Source: Alkalibacterium subtropicum
GTDB lineage: Bacteria > Bacillota > Bacilli > Lactobacillales > Carnobacteriaceae_A
Direction: 5' to 3'
Assembly (NCBI RefSeq): GCF_900112455.1
Contig: NZ_FOLT01000001.1
Location: 248,001 to 312,000, forward strand
DNA: 64,000 bases
Shown here: one piece after another, positions 46,304-55,618 of the stretch
Layout: every line of letters begins with the position of its first letter
Numbering within the stretch: position 1 is the stretch's first letter
The notes under the pieces: generated by a model
What the model was told of the DNA's origin: nothing
The model's input: the letters and a program-made list of their open reading frames with translations, nothing else
The model's database searches: none
Made by a program: the position numbers and the translations under genes

Positions 46304-48055
46304 ATGGATATATTTAAACGATTAGGATGGTTTTTCAAGCAAGAGAAAAAGTCCTATTTAATAGGGGTCGCAGGCTTATTAATCGTCGCTGTGCTGCAGC
46401 TGATACCGCCCCGGATCATCGGGATCGTGGTAGATGAGATCGAGACAGACGTCTTGACTGAACAATCACTGCTTCAGTGGCTGCTTGTTTTAGCATCTAC
46501 AGCTGTGCTGCAATATTTATTGCGCTACATGTGGCGTGTGAATATATGGGGAAATGCCGCCAAGCTGGAACAGATCGTCAGAAAGCAGTTATACGATCAT
46601 TTTACAAATATGGATAATACATTTTTTCAGAAGTACAGAGCCGGCGATTTGATGGCTCATGCCACAAACGACTTACGGGGTTTGCGTATGGTGGCAGGTG
46701 GGGGTGTCCTGACCATGGCGGATGCCATCAGCGTAGGGCTGACCACCCTCCTGGCGATGCTGTTCGTCGTCGACTGGCGTCTGACGCTGATCGCCGTCAT
46801 TCCATTGCCCTTTCTGGCGCTGACTTCACGGGTTTTAGGTCAGCGGCTGCATCTGCGGTTTAGAGATGCACAAGCTGCCTTTTCTCAATTGAATGATAAA
46901 GTGCAAGAGAGTATTCAGGGGATAAAAGTTATGAAAACCTTTGGACAGGAAAAGGAAGATGTAGAGAAATTCGAAAATCAGACGGATAATGTCGTTATGA
47001 AAAATAAATCAGTCTACAAAATCGATTCGCTTTTTGATCCGGCCATCACACTGATCATGGGGATTTCCTATGTCCTGACAATTATAGTCGGGGGATTACT
47101 GATTATGGGAGACGAAATTTCTATCGGAGATTTTGTCACGTTCATCAATTATATCGGTATGCTGGTCTGGCCGATGTTCGCTATCGGGCGTCTGTTCAAC
47201 ATCATTGAACGCGGATCGGCAAGCTACGACCGTATCGAGAATCTCTTGAGAGAAGACAGTGCGATCAGTGAAAGACAAGGAGCGATCGACGAACCCATTT
47301 CAGGGAGACTTGCCTTCGATATCGAAGTATTCAGTTATCCGGATGACGAAATGGTCGCTCTGCATCATGTGTCATTCGATATCGAACAGGGCCAGACTTT
47401 AGGAATAGTCGGTAAAACCGGTGCCGGTAAAACGTCGATCATGAAACTGCTTCTGCGTGAATACGATAACTACAAAGGAACGATCCGTTATGGTGGTTAC
47501 GATATCAAGGACTATACGCTCGACGCCCTTTTGAAACAGATCGGTTATGTGCCGCAGGATAACTATCTCTTCTCGACAACGATCAGAGAAAACATCCGTT
47601 TCGCTGATCCGACGCTGTCGCAGGAGGCTGTCGAGGCAGCTGCTAAACTGGCAGATATTCATGACGATATTATGGAACTTCCAAACGGGTATGATACTGA
47701 AGTAGGGGAACGAGGCGTGTCGCTTTCCGGCGGTCAGAAGCAGCGTATCTCTATTGCCCGTGCGATCCTCATCAGCCCTGAGCTCATGATTCTGGATGAT
47801 TCCTTATCCGCTGTAGATGCCAAAACGGAGGAGTCGATTTTATCTGGACTGAAAGAGATCAGGGAAGGTCAGACAACGATCATTGCCGCTCACAGGATCA
47901 GTTCCGTCATGCACGCTGAAGAAATCATCGTTATCGAAGACGGTACGATCATCGAAAGAGGGACGCACAGCGAACTGCTTGATCAGGGTGGCTGGTATAG
48001 TGAAATGTATGCACAGCAGCAGCTGGAACGTAAACTGGAAGGGGTGGATGACTAA
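46304..48055 (+). CDS. ABC exporter half-transporter, first subunit (BmrC/YheI type)
   Basis: The 583-residue protein has a six-helix exporter domain then an ATPase domain. Walker A is GKTGAGKTS and the signature VSLSGGQKQR is canonical, but the Walker B reads LMILDDSLSAVD, with Asp where the catalytic Glu should be. That is the known hallmark of one half of heterodimeric exporters such as BmrCD and LmrCD, where one ATP site is degenerate. Substrate is probably hydrophobic drugs or lipids. Its stop overlaps the second subunit's ATG (TAATG). Confidence 0.9.
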   Translation: MDIFKRLGWFFKQEKKSYLIGVAGLLIVAVLQLIPPRIIGIVVDEIETDVLTEQSLLQWLLVLASTAVLQYLLRYMWRVNIWGNAAKLEQIVRKQLYDHFTNMDNTFFQKYRAGDLMAHATNDLRGLRMVAGGGVLTMADAISVGLTTLLAMLFVVDWRLTLIAVIPLPFLALTSRVLGQRLHLRFRDAQAAFSQLNDKVQESIQGIKVMKTFGQEKEDVEKFENQTDNVVMKNKSVYKIDSLFDPAITLIMGISYVLTIIVGGLLIMGDEISIGDFVTFINYIGMLVWPMFAIGRLFNIIERGSASYDRIENLLREDSAISERQGAIDEPISGRLAFDIEVFSYPDDEMVALHHVSFDIEQGQTLGIVGKTGAGKTSIMKLLLREYDNYKGTIRYGGYDIKDYTLDALLKQIGYVPQDNYLFSTTIRENIRFADPTLSQEAVEAAAKLADIHDDIMELPNGYDTEVGERGVSLSGGQKQRISIARAILISPELMILDDSLSAVDAKTEESILSGLKEIREGQTTIIAAHRISSVMHAEEIIVIEDGTIIERGTHSELLDQGGWYSEMYAQQQLERKLEGVDD

Positions 48056-49848
48056 TGATGGAACAGAAAGAATTATCAGTTAGACGATCCATACCTTTCA
48101 AAGAGCAGATGCATATCTTGAAACGCATCATGACATTCGGCCGGCCTTATAAGAAACAGTTTGCCATTGCGATTTTTTTCAGTATTGCTCTGGCTATTTC
48201 AACGGCTGCTTTACCGCGTATCATTCAACTGTTCATCGATAATCACTTGACTACAGGTGACTTGTCACTTGAAATCATTCTGATGTTTGCAGGACTGCAC
48301 TTTGGCGTCACACTCGTAAGGATGACTGTCTGGTATCTGGAACTGTATCTTTTCAATATGGCTTCAGAGAAAACGGTCCAGAACATACGGAATCAGCTGT
48401 TTGAAAAGCTGCATACACTTGGGATGCGTTTCTTTGACCAGACTTCAACGGGCTGGCTCATTACGCGGGTCACCAATGACACGGAAGCGATGAAAGATTT
48501 CTGGAATGTCTTTTTGAATATCATGCAGGGTGTCTTCGGTGTTGTCATTTCATTGGGGGCCATGTTCCTTCTGGATGTGACGGTCACCTTTTGGATACTG
48601 ATCTTTGCACCAGTATTGCTTATTGTGATACGCGTGTATCAGGTCTACAGCTCCAAAACCTACAGCGAAATGAAATCGAAACTGAGTTTGCTGAATACGA
48701 AACTGGCTGAGACCATCAATGGCATTTCGATCATTCAGCAGTTCCGTCAGGAGAAACGTCTTCAGAAGGAATTCGAAGAGACAAACAAGTCCTACTTTGA
48801 TTCGCGTTTTTCAATGACGAAGATCAATGCCCTGCTTTTGAGTCCAGTCATCAATCTGCTGTACACATTATCCGTCGTCGTTATCCTGACGATATTCGGT
48901 CTAGAGGCTTTGACAGGACCGGTCGAAGTCGGTATTATTTATGCGTTCACGACTTACGCCAATAACTTTTTCCGACCGCTGACGCGGCTGATGGACAGCA
49001 TGAGTCTGTTCCAGGACGGTATCGTTTCAAGCAGCCGGATCTTGACAGTTATGGATAATGAACAATATGCGCCGGCTCAGCTGGATAAGGAAGACGCACA
49101 TATCGAAGAAGGCAAGATCGAGTTTAAAAATGTATCCTTCTCTTATGATGGCAAGAACAACGTATTGAAAAATATTTCCTTCACAGTTAACCCAGGTGAG
49201 ACCATTGCTCTGGTCGGCCATACCGGGAGCGGGAAATCATCTATCATTAATGTGCTGATGCGTTTTTATGATTTCCAGGAAGGCGAAGTCCTTATCGACG
49301 GCAGATCGATCAAAGATTTCCCAATGCGGGAACTTCGTCAGCGTACAGGGCTCGTCCTTCAGGATTCCTTCCTTTTCTACGGGACGATCAAAGACAATAT
49401 TCGGTTGCTGAATGAATCGATCACCGATAGAGAGATCATTGAGGCGGCCCGCTTCGTTCAGGCAGATAAATTTATCGAAGAACTCCCGGGACAGTATGAC
49501 GCGAAAGTGGTTGAGCGGGGAGCCAGTTTCTCAAGCGGTCAGAAGCAGCTGATTTCATTTGCCAGCACGATCGTCAGAGATCCGAAGATCCTTATACTGG
49601 ATGAAGCGACAGCCAATATTGATACAGAAACCGAGGCACTCATTCAGGAAGGTCTGCAGCGAATGAGAAAAGGGCGGACAACGGTTGCGATCGCTCACAG
49701 ACTGTCGACGATCAGAGATGCCGACCAGATTTTAGTACTGGATAACGGGCACATCATTGAACGCGGCACGCACGATGAACTTATCGATCGCGGGGGACAA
49801 TACAAAGATATGTACGAACTTCAAAACCTTGGGCTGCAGACACAATAA
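48055..49848 (+). CDS. ABC exporter half-transporter, second subunit (BmrD/YheH type)
   Basis: The 597-residue protein has the same layout as its partner but complementary changes: Walker B ILILDEATANID has the catalytic Glu, while the signature is the non-canonical SFSSGQKQ. Together the two proteins make one consensus and one degenerate ATP site, as in BmrCD and LmrCD. Walker A is GHTGSGKSS. Translation starts at the ATG at 48055 that overlaps the first subunit's stop, and the ATGATG gives an alternative start at 48058. Confidence 0.9.
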   Translation: MMEQKELSVRRSIPFKEQMHILKRIMTFGRPYKKQFAIAIFFSIALAISTAALPRIIQLFIDNHLTTGDLSLEIILMFAGLHFGVTLVRMTVWYLELYLFNMASEKTVQNIRNQLFEKLHTLGMRFFDQTSTGWLITRVTNDTEAMKDFWNVFLNIMQGVFGVVISLGAMFLLDVTVTFWILIFAPVLLIVIRVYQVYSSKTYSEMKSKLSLLNTKLAETINGISIIQQFRQEKRLQKEFEETNKSYFDSRFSMTKINALLLSPVINLLYTLSVVVILTIFGLEALTGPVEVGIIYAFTTYANNFFRPLTRLMDSMSLFQDGIVSSSRILTVMDNEQYAPAQLDKEDAHIEEGKIEFKNVSFSYDGKNNVLKNISFTVNPGETIALVGHTGSGKSSIINVLMRFYDFQEGEVLIDGRSIKDFPMRELRQRTGLVLQDSFLFYGTIKDNIRLLNESITDREIIEAARFVQADKFIEELPGQYDAKVVERGASFSSGQKQLISFASTIVRDPKILILDEATANIDTETEALIQEGLQRMRKGRTTVAIAHRLSTIRDADQILVLDNGHIIERGTHDELIDRGGQYKDMYELQNLGLQTQ

Positions 49849-49861
49849 ACGAAATAAAGTG

Positions 49862-49908
49862 AAAAGCAGCGGGATTTCATCTGAGGATGAATATTCCGCT
49901 GCTTTTTT
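49862..49908 (+). terminator. Terminator of the ABC exporter operon
   Basis: AAAAGCAGCGG (49862-49872) pairs with CCGCTGCTTTT (49896-49906), with inner TTCATC/GATGAA pairing, then T. Confidence 0.88.
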
Positions 49909-50064
49909 AAAATTTTGCGAGTCAAATAGCGAGGTCAGCTATATTTCCTCGTTGAGCTTGTCATTATGCGCTGAAAATGTCAAAGTCATGGTCAAAAAAA
50001 TAATGAGCTGGTCATGCAGAGAGAGGGTAGAGAGGGTCACGGTCAAATCAAAGAAGATACGCTA
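49909..50064. other. Non-coding spacer before array B
   Basis: No gene is supported. It has several GGTCA/GTCAAA words and a CGAGG...CCTCG pairing near 49929-49951 but no clear order. The GTCAAA copies are not spaced as in a CtsR operator. Confidence 0.4.
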
Positions 50065-50428
50065 GGTGAAATCGATGTTTTAAGAAGGAGGTGTCCACTC
50101 GTGGTGAGCATTCTCAGTGAGTACGACATTTTGATTCCCAAACTGTTCACTCAGCAAGACTGCTGTAGATGAGTACGACATTCGGAGAAGAAAAGTGTCC
50201 ACTCATGGTCCAGATGCATAGCGAGTAAGACATCCGACGGTGAAAAATGTCCACTGGGGAGTGAAGCCGTTAGTGAGTGCAACATTTTGAGAAGAAAAGT
50301 GCTCACTCACCCACAAGAAATTATATGAGTGATACATTTCGGATGAAATACTGCTGACTCACATCGAGAAAAAGGCGTGAGTGAACAATACCGTCGTAAA
50401 TAGAAGGAAACACTGGGGTTAAGCACAA
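50065..50428 (+). repeat. Seven-unit degenerate palindromic array with exact 52-bp pitch (array B)
   Basis: Left arms of the form RTGAGTRCGACATTT begin at 50117, 50169, 50221, 50273, 50325 and 50377; a decayed one lies at 50065. Right arms ending in CCACTC or a variant have their ACTC/ACTG at 50097, 50149, 50201, 50253, 50305 and 50357. Every step is exactly 52 bp; the last unit's right arm is displaced by 3 bp. Each unit is a dyad of about 38 bp (TGAGT...ACATTTT - loop - AAAAGTGT...ACTCA) plus a spacer of about 14 bp. The clearest hairpins are units 50169 and 50273. Unit identity is too low and arms too variable for a CRISPR. Confidence 0.8.
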
Positions 50429-50470
50429 TTACCGTTTCATTATTTCAGTATAAATGAACGTCTATAATGA

Positions 50471-50500
50471 AACAGGCTGACGCAGAAGCGCCAGCCTGTT
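50471..50500 (-). terminator. Hairpin after plsC
   Basis: AACAGGCTG (50471-50479) pairs with CAGCCTGTT (50492-50500) downstream of the minus-strand plsC stop. The T tail is weak. Confidence 0.55.
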
Positions 50501-50541
50501 CTGATCTTATTCAATTAAAACACGAAATCATTTATAGCATT

Positions 50542-51129
50542 CTAGTTATGATCGAGTTCGTCAAAAGCCTGCTGGATTTTTTCTGAGTAATAAGCATTTG
50601 TGTCTTTGACGCCTTCGACTTTGCGTTCGACATAAAAGGGTTCACCGATACGCACAACAGCTCTTTTACGTTTGATCAGGTCGCTGAAAGTGAGTGGGCC
50701 ACTGTATACAGCAGGGACGATCGGCTTCTTGCTGAATTTGGCAATGGTCACTGCGCCGCCTTTCAATTCGGTCGAATGCCGAGTTCCGCTTGGGAAGATA
50801 AGCAGGCCTAAATCTGTTTCTTTCAGAGATTTGACAGGTGTTTTAATGGCGCTTGGGCCGGGATTGTCTCTGTCGACTGGAAAAGCATTCATATGTGTAA
50901 TGATCCAGCTGAAAATCGGGTTCTTGAATAATTCTTTTTTAGCCATGACACTGAATTGCTTGGGTGTCGTCGCCAGTACAAGATATATCGGATCGATCCA
51001 CGAACGGTGAGGAGCGATTAAAATGTAATTTTCATCCTGCGGGAGATTCTCTTTACCAATAATTTTAGGTTTTCCGTTTAGTATCCATGCCAATACGAGT
51101 CCGATACTTCGTACAACTGAGAAAAACAT
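50542..51129 (-). CDS. plsC: 1-acyl-sn-glycerol-3-phosphate acyltransferase
   Basis: Membrane-associated acyltransferase of 195 residues that makes phosphatidic acid. The H-x4-D motif is HRSWIDP (H41/D46); FPSGTRHS corresponds to the glycerol-phosphate-binding block. ATG 51129 is preferred because GGAAG lies eight bases upstream and overlaps the alternative GTG at 51138. It is the only gene on this strand here. Together with cdsA and pgsA in this window it links fatty-acid output to phospholipids. Confidence 0.92.
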   Translation of the reverse strand: MFFSVVRSIGLVLAWILNGKPKIIGKENLPQDENYILIAPHRSWIDPIYLVLATTPKQFSVMAKKELFKNPIFSWIITHMNAFPVDRDNPGPSAIKTPVKSLKETDLGLLIFPSGTRHSTELKGGAVTIAKFSKKPIVPAVYSGPLTFSDLIKRKRAVVRIGEPFYVERKVEGVKDTNAYYSEKIQQAFDELDHN

Positions 51130-51208
51130 AATCGTCACTTCCTTTTCATACTTCTTCTAATAGTATGCGACAGGTTTGACGAATTAGCAAGATTTTTTTA
51201 GTACTTTA

Positions 51209-51237
51209 TTGCATTTATCCGATTTGTGTTGTATACT
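51209..51237 (+). promoter_or_regulatory. Promoter of rpsB-tsf
   Basis: TTGCAT (51209-51214) and TATACT (51232-51237) with 17-bp spacing, giving a leader of about 125 nt. Confidence 0.7.
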
Positions 51238-51239
51238 TA

Positions 51240-51350
51240 ATGGCGGTGCATAGCGCACTGATTTCACACCTTGATCGATGTCTTGAATGGTGCTCTGTAT
51301 GCCATGGAGTGTTCAGGCAGATGACGTCAGGGGAGGAAAATACAAAAACC
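51240..51350 (+). promoter_or_regulatory. Possible rpsB leader RNA
   Basis: The leader between the promoter and the rpsB Shine-Dalgarno is GC-richer than its surroundings, with GCGGTGCATAGCGC and GGTGCTCTGTATGCC elements that could fold. Firmicute rpsB leaders are known to be structured and autoregulatory; whether this one is has not been shown. Confidence 0.35.
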
Positions 51351-51367
51351 AAATGGAGGAATGACAA

Positions 51368-52126
51368 ATGGCAGTAGTATCAATGAAACAATTATTAGAA
51401 TCAGGGGTACATTTCGGACACCAGACTAGACGCTGGAACCCCAAAATGAAACCTTACATCTTTACAGAAAGAAATGGTATTTACATCATCGACTTGCAGA
51501 AAACTGTTAAGCTGATCGACAAAGCTTACAACTATGTACGCGAAGTTGCAGAAGATGGCGGAACTGTTCTTTTTGTAGGAACTAAAAAACAAGCTCAAGA
51601 CGCAATCAAAGAAGAAGCAGTAAGAGCTGGCGCTTTCTACATCAACCACCGTTGGTTGGGTGGAACGTTGACTAACTGGGACACGATTCAAAGACGTATC
51701 CGTCGCTTGAAAGAACTGGAAAAAATGGAAGAAGACGGAACATTCGAAGTCTTACCTAAAAAAGAAGTCGGTCTATTGATCAAAGAACGTGACCGCTTAG
51801 ACAAATTCTTAGGCGGGATCAAAGATATGCCTGGCAAACCAGATGTCTTGTTCGTCGTAGACCCACGCAAAGAGCACATTGCAGTTAAAGAAGCTCAAAA
51901 ACTGAACATTCCTATCGTTGCGATGGTAGATACAAACTGTGATCCAGATGATATCGATGTAATCATCCCTTCAAACGACGATGCTATCCGTGCGGTTAAA
52001 TTATTAACTAAAACAATGGCAGACGCTGTTATCGAAGGTAACCAGGGAGAAGAAGGCTTTGAAGAAGAAGCTAAATCTGATTCTTTAGATGAAATCGTTG
52101 AAGTTGTAGAAGGCGACAACGAATAA
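51368..52126 (+). CDS. rpsB: 30S ribosomal protein S2
   Basis: The 252-residue protein is full length for S2. It opens with [20 protein letters not shown], then [20 protein letters not shown] and [13 protein letters not shown], all typical. It has an acidic C-terminal tail. AATGGAGGA at 51353-51361 is a strong ribosome site. It is cotranscribed with tsf 50 bp downstream. Confidence 0.98.
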   Translation: MAVVSMKQLLESGVHFGHQTRRWNPKMKPYIFTERNGIYIIDLQKTVKLIDKAYNYVREVAEDGGTVLFVGTKKQAQDAIKEEAVRAGAFYINHRWLGGTLTNWDTIQRRIRRLKELEKMEEDGTFEVLPKKEVGLLIKERDRLDKFLGGIKDMPGKPDVLFVVDPRKEHIAVKEAQKLNIPIVAMVDTNCDPDDIDVIIPSNDDAIRAVKLLTKTMADAVIEGNQGEEGFEEEAKSDSLDEIVEVVEGDNE

Positions 52127-52176
52127 TTTAAAACTTACGGGTTAGAATCATAATCTACTGAGGAGGAAGAAAAATA

Positions 52177-53058
52177 GTGGTAAATATTAAAGCAGCTCAA
52201 GTAAAAGAATTACGTGATAAAACAGGCGTAGGTATGATGGATGCGAAAAAAGCATTAGTAGAAACTGATGGTGATATGGACGCAGCTGTTGACTACCTGA
52301 GAGAAAAAGGCGTTTCTAAAGCAGCTAAAAAAGCAGACCGTATTGCGGCTGAAGGCTTGGCAAACATTCACGTTGAAGGTAATGTTGCGGCAATCGCTGA
52401 AATCAACTCTGAAACAGACTTCGTTTCTAAAAACGACAAATTCCAGAACCTTGTTAAAGGTATCACTAAAACAGTAGCACAGAACAATCCTGCTTCTGTT
52501 GAAGATGCTTTGCAACTTGAAATGAATGGCGAAACGATCCAGGACACGATCACTGAAGCAACAACAACGATCGGTGAGAAAATCACCTTCCGTCGTTTTG
52601 CAGTAGTTGAAAAAACAGACAATGATGTGTTTGGTGACTACGAACACATGGGTGGACGTATCACTGTGCTGACTGTACTAGAAGGCGCTGACGAAGAAGT
52701 GGCACGTAACGTTGCTATGCACGTTGCAGCGATCAACCCTAAATACATCACACGTGAAGATGTGGCTCAAGAAGACAGAGACCACGAATTAAGCGTGTTG
52801 ACTGAACAAGCTAAAAATGAAGGCAAACCAGCAAACATCGTTGAGAAAATGGTTCAGGGACGTTTGAACAAATGGTTAGCTGAAGTAAGCTTGGTGGATC
52901 AGCCTTACGTTAAAAACCCAGACTTGACTGTGGGAGAATACTTGAAAGAGAATAACTCTTCAATCAAGTCATTCATCCGCTACGAAGTCGGAGAAGGCAT
53001 TGAAAAACGTTCTGAAGATTTCGCTGCTGAAGTTCAAAGTCAATTAGGTAAAAAATAA
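52177..53058 (+). CDS. tsf: Elongation factor Ts
   Basis: Nucleotide exchange factor for EF-Tu, 293 residues. The N-terminal UBA-like domain holds [19 protein letters not shown], followed by [12 protein letters not shown], the classic EF-Ts motif. Translation starts at GTG 52177 after GAGGAGGAAG. It ends at a strong terminator, closing the rpsB-tsf operon. Confidence 0.98.
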   Translation: MVNIKAAQVKELRDKTGVGMMDAKKALVETDGDMDAAVDYLREKGVSKAAKKADRIAAEGLANIHVEGNVAAIAEINSETDFVSKNDKFQNLVKGITKTVAQNNPASVEDALQLEMNGETIQDTITEATTTIGEKITFRRFAVVEKTDNDVFGDYEHMGGRITVLTVLEGADEEVARNVAMHVAAINPKYITREDVAQEDRDHELSVLTEQAKNEGKPANIVEKMVQGRLNKWLAEVSLVDQPYVKNPDLTVGEYLKENNSSIKSFIRYEVGEGIEKRSEDFAAEVQSQLGKK

Positions 53059-53067
53059 GAAGAGTAA

Positions 53068-53099
53068 AGCAGGGATAGTCGACTATCCCTGCTTTTTTT
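53068..53099 (+). terminator. Terminator after tsf
   Basis: AGCAGGGATAG (53068-53078), TCGA loop, CTATCCCTGCT (53083-53093), then a run of T. Confidence 0.92.
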
Positions 53100-53193
53100 A
53101 GAGTAATAACCGTACGATTGTAAGATTTATTAATGACGCTACCTGTTAATTATGGTAAAATTGTTGTGTATGAATGATGGAGGGAAAGATTTT

Positions 53194-53919
53194 ATGGATG
53201 AGCCGAAATACAAACGCATTATATTGAAACTAAGTGGTGAAGCACTTGCTGGTGATACCGGATTCGGTATACAGCCACCAACCATTCACGAAATTTGTCA
53301 GGAAATTAAAGAGGTACATGAACTGGGGATCGAGATCGCTATCGTTGTAGGTGGCGGTAATATCTGGCGTGGTCATGTCGGTGCAGAAATGGGCATGGAA
53401 CGTGCGCAGGCAGATTATATGGGAATGATCGCGACGATCATGAACGGACTGGCACTGCAGGATTCACTTGAGAACATCGGTGTACCTACACGTGTGCAGA
53501 CTTCGATCGAAATGCGTCAGGTTGCAGAACCGTACATCAGAAGAAAAGCAATCAGACACCTGGAAAAAGGCAGAGTCGTCATTTTTGCCGGAGGAACAGG
53601 CAGTCCTTATTTCTCAACGGATACCACTGCGGCACTTAGAGCAGCCGAAATGCAGGCTGATGTCATCATGATGGCTAAAAACAATGTGGACGGTGTTTAT
53701 TCTGCAGATCCGAACATTGACGTAGATGCAGTCAAGTACGAAGAACTGACTTATCTGGACATTATAAATAAATCTCTGCAGGTCATGGATACCACGGCTT
53801 CATCATTAAGTATGGACAATGATATCCCTCTAGTCGTATTCAAATTGAATGAAAAAGGAAATATCAAGCGCGTTGTTCTAGGTGATACGATCGGGACAAC
53901 TGTTAGGAGGAAAAAGTAA
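53194..53919 (+). CDS. pyrH: UMP kinase
   Basis: Amino-acid-kinase-fold UMP kinase of 241 residues. [14 protein letters not shown] near the N-terminus, [10 protein letters not shown] and [14 protein letters not shown] are diagnostic. ATG 53194 is chosen after GGAGGGA; an in-frame ATG at 53152 has no ribosome site. Its stop overlaps the frr ATG (TAATG). Confidence 0.97.
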   Translation: MDEPKYKRIILKLSGEALAGDTGFGIQPPTIHEICQEIKEVHELGIEIAIVVGGGNIWRGHVGAEMGMERAQADYMGMIATIMNGLALQDSLENIGVPTRVQTSIEMRQVAEPYIRRKAIRHLEKGRVVIFAGGTGSPYFSTDTTAALRAAEMQADVIMMAKNNVDGVYSADPNIDVDAVKYEELTYLDIINKSLQVMDTTASSLSMDNDIPLVVFKLNEKGNIKRVVLGDTIGTTVRRKK

Positions 53920-54476
53920 TGACACAGGAAATTTTAAAAGAGACACAGGCGCGTATGAAGCAATCCGAGCAGGCTTATGTGAGAGAGTTAGGTTCGATCA
54001 GAGCCGGACGTGCGAATCCAAGTTTGCTGAATCGTGTGAATGTTGAGTATTACGGGGCTCCGACGCCCCTGAACCAGCTGGCACAGATCTCTGTACCTGA
54101 ACCGCGTGTGCTTTTGATCACACCTTATGATAAAAGTGCTTTAGGTAACATTGAAAAAGCGATCAACCAGTCGGACATTGGTATTCCACCTTCAAATGAC
54201 GGGAATGTCATCAGACTGGTCGTTCCTGCCCTGACTGAAGAGCGTCGCAGAGACATCGCCAAGCAAGTGGGTAAAGAAGCTGAGAATGCAAAGATTGCTG
54301 TACGTAATATTCGTCGTGATGCAATGGATTCTCTTAAAAAAGCTGAAAAATCCGGGGACTTGACTGAAGATGACTTGCGTCAGTATGAAGAAGAAGTTCA
54401 GAAACTGACAGATGCAAGTGTTAAAGCCATAGACAAGTTATCCTCAGAAAAAGAAAAAGAAATCATCGAAGGTTAA
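53919..54476 (+). CDS. frr: Ribosome recycling factor
   Basis: tRNA-mimicking factor of 185 residues that, with EF-G, splits ribosomes after termination. [10 protein letters not shown] near residue 28 and the [20 protein letters not shown] helix are typical. The ATG overlaps the pyrH stop. It is followed by an elaborate hairpin terminator. Confidence 0.97.
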   Translation: MTQEILKETQARMKQSEQAYVRELGSIRAGRANPSLLNRVNVEYYGAPTPLNQLAQISVPEPRVLLITPYDKSALGNIEKAINQSDIGIPPSNDGNVIRLVVPALTEERRRDIAKQVGKEAENAKIAVRNIRRDAMDSLKKAEKSGDLTEDDLRQYEEEVQKLTDASVKAIDKLSSEKEKEIIEG

Positions 54477-54482
54477 AAAAGT

Positions 54483-54562
54483 AAGGAGAGTAGCACAGGG
54501 AAACTTATCAGAATGCCCTTTTCAGGTGTCATTCTCTAAGTTTGTGAGCTTACTCTCCTTTT
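54483..54562. terminator. Bidirectional terminator between frr and the minus-strand mini-gene
   Basis: AAGGAGAGTA (54483-54492) pairs with TACTCTCCTT (54551-54560), with a second paired block inside (AACTTATCAGAATG with CATTCTCTAAGTT). T-rich sequence follows on the plus strand and six T follow on the minus strand after two bases, so it can end transcripts from both sides. Confidence 0.8.
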
Positions 54563-54574
54563 TCTTCATATTGA

Positions 54575-54664
54575 TCATAGTTTATCGATGATGTATTTAT
54601 TGACCAGACGGGTAACTGCGGTAGTTATAACTATACTGATCACGTATTTACTTAAACGTTTCAT
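54575..54664 (-). CDS. 29-residue putative membrane mini-protein
   Basis: A 30-codon frame on the minus strand encodes a basic, hydrophobic peptide. It starts MKRLSKYVISIVITTAVTRL and ends in NKYIIDKL, with one possible membrane helix (about 7-20) flanked by Lys/Arg. GGGAGG sits eight bases before the ATG. A TATACT lies about 55 bp upstream on the same strand with a weak -35. The frr terminator is built to stop transcripts from this side too. I do not recognise the family. Size and charge pattern fit small membrane peptides, including type I toxins, but nothing proves a toxin. Confidence 0.5.
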   Translation of the reverse strand: MKRLSKYVISIVITTAVTRLVNKYIIDKL

Positions 54665-54807
54665 GCGGGGCTCCTCCCTTGATAATCTTTATTAAATGAT
54701 AATAAGTCTACATACAGTATAGCAAACAAGCCCTTTCTGATAAACTATTAGGATCGGGGCACGTGATTCTTATAGATAATTTAATGGTAATTCCTGCTTT
54801 TTTTTAC

Positions 54808-54813
54808 TACAAT
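54808..54813 (+). promoter_or_regulatory. Possible -10 for uppS
   Basis: TACAAT, with TGGTAA 17 bp upstream (54785-54790). It places the transcript start near 54820. Confidence 0.4.
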
Positions 54814-54844
54814 AGAAGAGATGTCACAGACTTTAGGAGGTAGG

Positions 54845-55594
54845 GTGCAGTTAATCTATGCACCGATTATTATGAGTGAACAAGAACACAATATTCCGGA
54901 TCACGTCGCAGTCATCATGGATGGCAATGGTCGATGGGCCCAGAATCAGGGGAAACCCAGAAAGTTTGGACATGAAGAAGGTATGGAAGCGATACGGAGA
55001 GTCACGATGCGTGCGAGTGAACGAGGAGTCAAGGTCCTCACATTGTATGCTTTTTCGACAGAAAACTGGAAAAGACCTCCTCAGGAAGTTCATTTTCTCA
55101 TGCAGCTGCCGATCCGCTTTTTTGACCGTTTTGTACCTGAACTTCAGAGAAAAAATGTCAAAGTGAATATGATAGGCTTTGAAGAGAAAGTTCCTCATTC
55201 CACTAAGAAAGCGATCAGCCGGGCAATGGATCAGACAAAAAACAATACCGGAATGGTGCTGAACTTTGCCTTCAATTACGGTGGACGGGCTGAAATCGTC
55301 GAAGCGACACAGGCTCTGTGCCAAAAGGTCTTGAATAAGGAAATCGCCTGCAGTGACATTTCTGAAGCCCGTATCGAAGAACATTTATTTACCCAGTCGA
55401 TCACGCCATACCAGAATGTCGACTTGCTCATCAGAAGCAGTGGTGAACAGAGATTGAGTAATTTCCTGCTTTGGCAGAACGCATACAGTGAATTTTATTT
55501 CACTGAATTACTGTGGCCAGATTTCAATGCAGAGATTTTTGATCAGGCTATTCTGGAATATCAGAAAAGACAAAGACGATACGGAGCACTTTAA
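54845..55594 (+). CDS. uppS: Undecaprenyl diphosphate synthase
   Basis: cis-Prenyltransferase making the C55 lipid carrier for cell-wall synthesis. VAVIMDGNGRWA near the N-terminus carries the catalytic Asp, and YAFSTENWKRP and DLLIRSSGEQRLSNFLLWQ follow. The start is uncertain. AGGAGG at 54835-54840 fits GTG 54845 (four-base gap). ATG 54821 lies ahead of this site and ATG 54872 lies 31 bases beyond it. All three give a complete enzyme. It heads the uppS-cdsA-rseP-proS-polC run. Confidence 0.92.
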   Translation: MQLIYAPIIMSEQEHNIPDHVAVIMDGNGRWAQNQGKPRKFGHEEGMEAIRRVTMRASERGVKVLTLYAFSTENWKRPPQEVHFLMQLPIRFFDRFVPELQRKNVKVNMIGFEEKVPHSTKKAISRAMDQTKNNTGMVLNFAFNYGGRAEIVEATQALCQKVLNKEIACSDISEARIEEHLFTQSITPYQNVDLLIRSSGEQRLSNFLLWQNAYSEFYFTELLWPDFNAEIFDQAILEYQKRQRRYGAL

Positions 55595-55618
55595 CATACA
55601 GAAAGCTGAGGATTGCAT

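Noticed and set aside
49995-50015. CtsR operator suggested by GTCAAA-type words
   Set aside because: The two GTCAAA words are five bases apart, not three, and no clp or stress gene follows.
49757-50065. A 102-codon plus-strand frame running from the end of the ABC exporter into the spacer
   Set aside because: Its first third lies inside the exporter gene in another frame, it runs through the terminator and has no ribosome site.
50065-50428. CRISPR array
   Set aside because: Spacing is regular, but repeats are strongly diverged, spacers are only about 14 bp and there are no cas genes in the window.
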